DNA of 64,000 nt from Alkalihalobacillus sp. LMS39 (GTDB lineage: Bacteria; Bacillota; Bacilli; Bacillales; Bacillaceae_F): the NCBI RefSeq assembly GCF_022812285.1, contig NZ_CP093300.1, forward strand, positions 3,534,001 through 3,598,000, read 5' to 3'. The position numbers and the translations under genes are program-made. Numbering within the stretch: position 1 is the stretch's first letter; each line of letters begins with the position of its first letter. Under the pieces are notes generated by a model. That model was not told the DNA's origin. It worked only from the letters and a program-made list of their open reading frames with translations, and made no database searches. Shown here in pieces: positions 63,803 to 64,000 of this stretch.

Positions 63803-64000
63803 CTATGGTGTCTTTTTATATTTTTCACGGTATTGTCCTGGTGTCATATGTTCCTGTTTTTTAAAAGAACGAATAAAGTTTTGTGGATTTTTATATTGCA
63901 ATCTTTCGGCTATTTCCTTTACCGTCATATTCGTTTCCATCAACCATTGTTTTGCAATCGTAAAGCGATACATCGATAAATATTCTGTAAATGTGTAATT
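63803..64000 (-). CDS. AraC-family transcriptional regulator, N-terminus beyond the window
   Basis: The last 65 residues of an AraC/XylS-type DNA-binding domain, truncated at the window edge. It reads FTEYLSMYRFTIAKQWL, then MTVKEIAERLQYKNPQNFIRSFKKQE, which is the second helix-turn-helix, and MTPGQYREKYK, the typical family ending. Its position next to the LplA-type binding protein resembles the B. subtilis arrangement where YtdP/YesS-type regulators neighbour such importers. It could be the activator of the ABC importer. Confidence 0.9.
   Translation of the reverse strand, partial: NYTFTEYLSMYRFTIAKQWLMETNMTVKEIAERLQYKNPQNFIRSFKKQEHMTPGQYREKYKKTP

Overview
The window looks like chromosomal DNA of a low-GC, spore-forming Bacillaceae species, most likely an alkaliphile of the Halalkalibacter/Alkalihalobacillus type. 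This rests on the ykuTUV-dapH-dapL and ykuS neighbourhood shared with Bacillus subtilis, spore-coat CotX/CotW-like genes, a thiamin-salvage operon laid out as in B. halodurans, AraR-type operators, an acidic secreted pectinase, strong Shine-Dalgarno sites, and rho-independent terminators after most units. The species assignment is inference. I see no rRNA, tRNA, CRISPR array, prophage or insertion-sequence transposase.

Layout. 0-7 kb: thiol/peroxide defence (ykuV, ykuU), an MscS channel, a two-gene spore-coat insert, ykuS, and a lysine/diaminopimelate operon in the order dapH, class III aminotransferase, dapL. 7-10.7 kb: an RraA-like protein and the glyoxylate shunt operon aceB-aceA with its promoter and a possible operator. 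10.9-15.7 kb: a TPP riboswitch with terminator controlling ylmB-tenA-thiZ-thiX-thiY, which salvages degraded thiamin. 15.7-25.9 kb: housekeeping and accessory genes (DUF4309 lipoprotein, GGDEF/EAL protein, SDR, second MscS channel, YtxH-like protein, amidohydrolase, MFS and MATE transporters). 26-30 kb: a LytS/LytT two-component system followed by a CstA-type carrier, probably a pyruvate-sensing and uptake unit.

30-43.3 kb is an arabinan/L-arabinose region: secreted GH43 enzyme, intracellular GH51 arabinofuranosidase, GH127/GH146 beta-L-arabinofuranosidase, araD-araA, and transaldolase plus transketolase for the pentose phosphates. Two promoters carry AraR-like boxes. No araB or araR lies in the window. 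43.7-64 kb is a pectin/galacturonate region: a giant modular cell-surface PL9-type lyase, uxaB-uxaA, a BASS-family carrier, a YesL-like protein, a small lipoprotein, GH105, GH28, a KdgF-like cupin, an MFS carrier, an uncharacterised alpha/alpha-barrel-like protein, an oligosaccharide ABC importer without its own ATPase, and the C-terminus of an AraC regulator. The same AACAACGTTGTT palindrome lies at the uxaA promoter and upstream of the importer's binding protein, so the region is probably one regulon.

The most unusual signal is a non-coding element present four times (6.9, 20.9, 40.8 and 61.7 kb). Each copy has four 18-bp quasi-palindromic boxes, two in each orientation, at spacings of 51-59-51 bp (58 for the middle one in the last copy). 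The boxes and their spacing are conserved while the sequence between them is not. A separate 52-bp tandem array of perfect hairpins lies next to the giant lyase gene. All calls come from reading the sequence. No database search was made.
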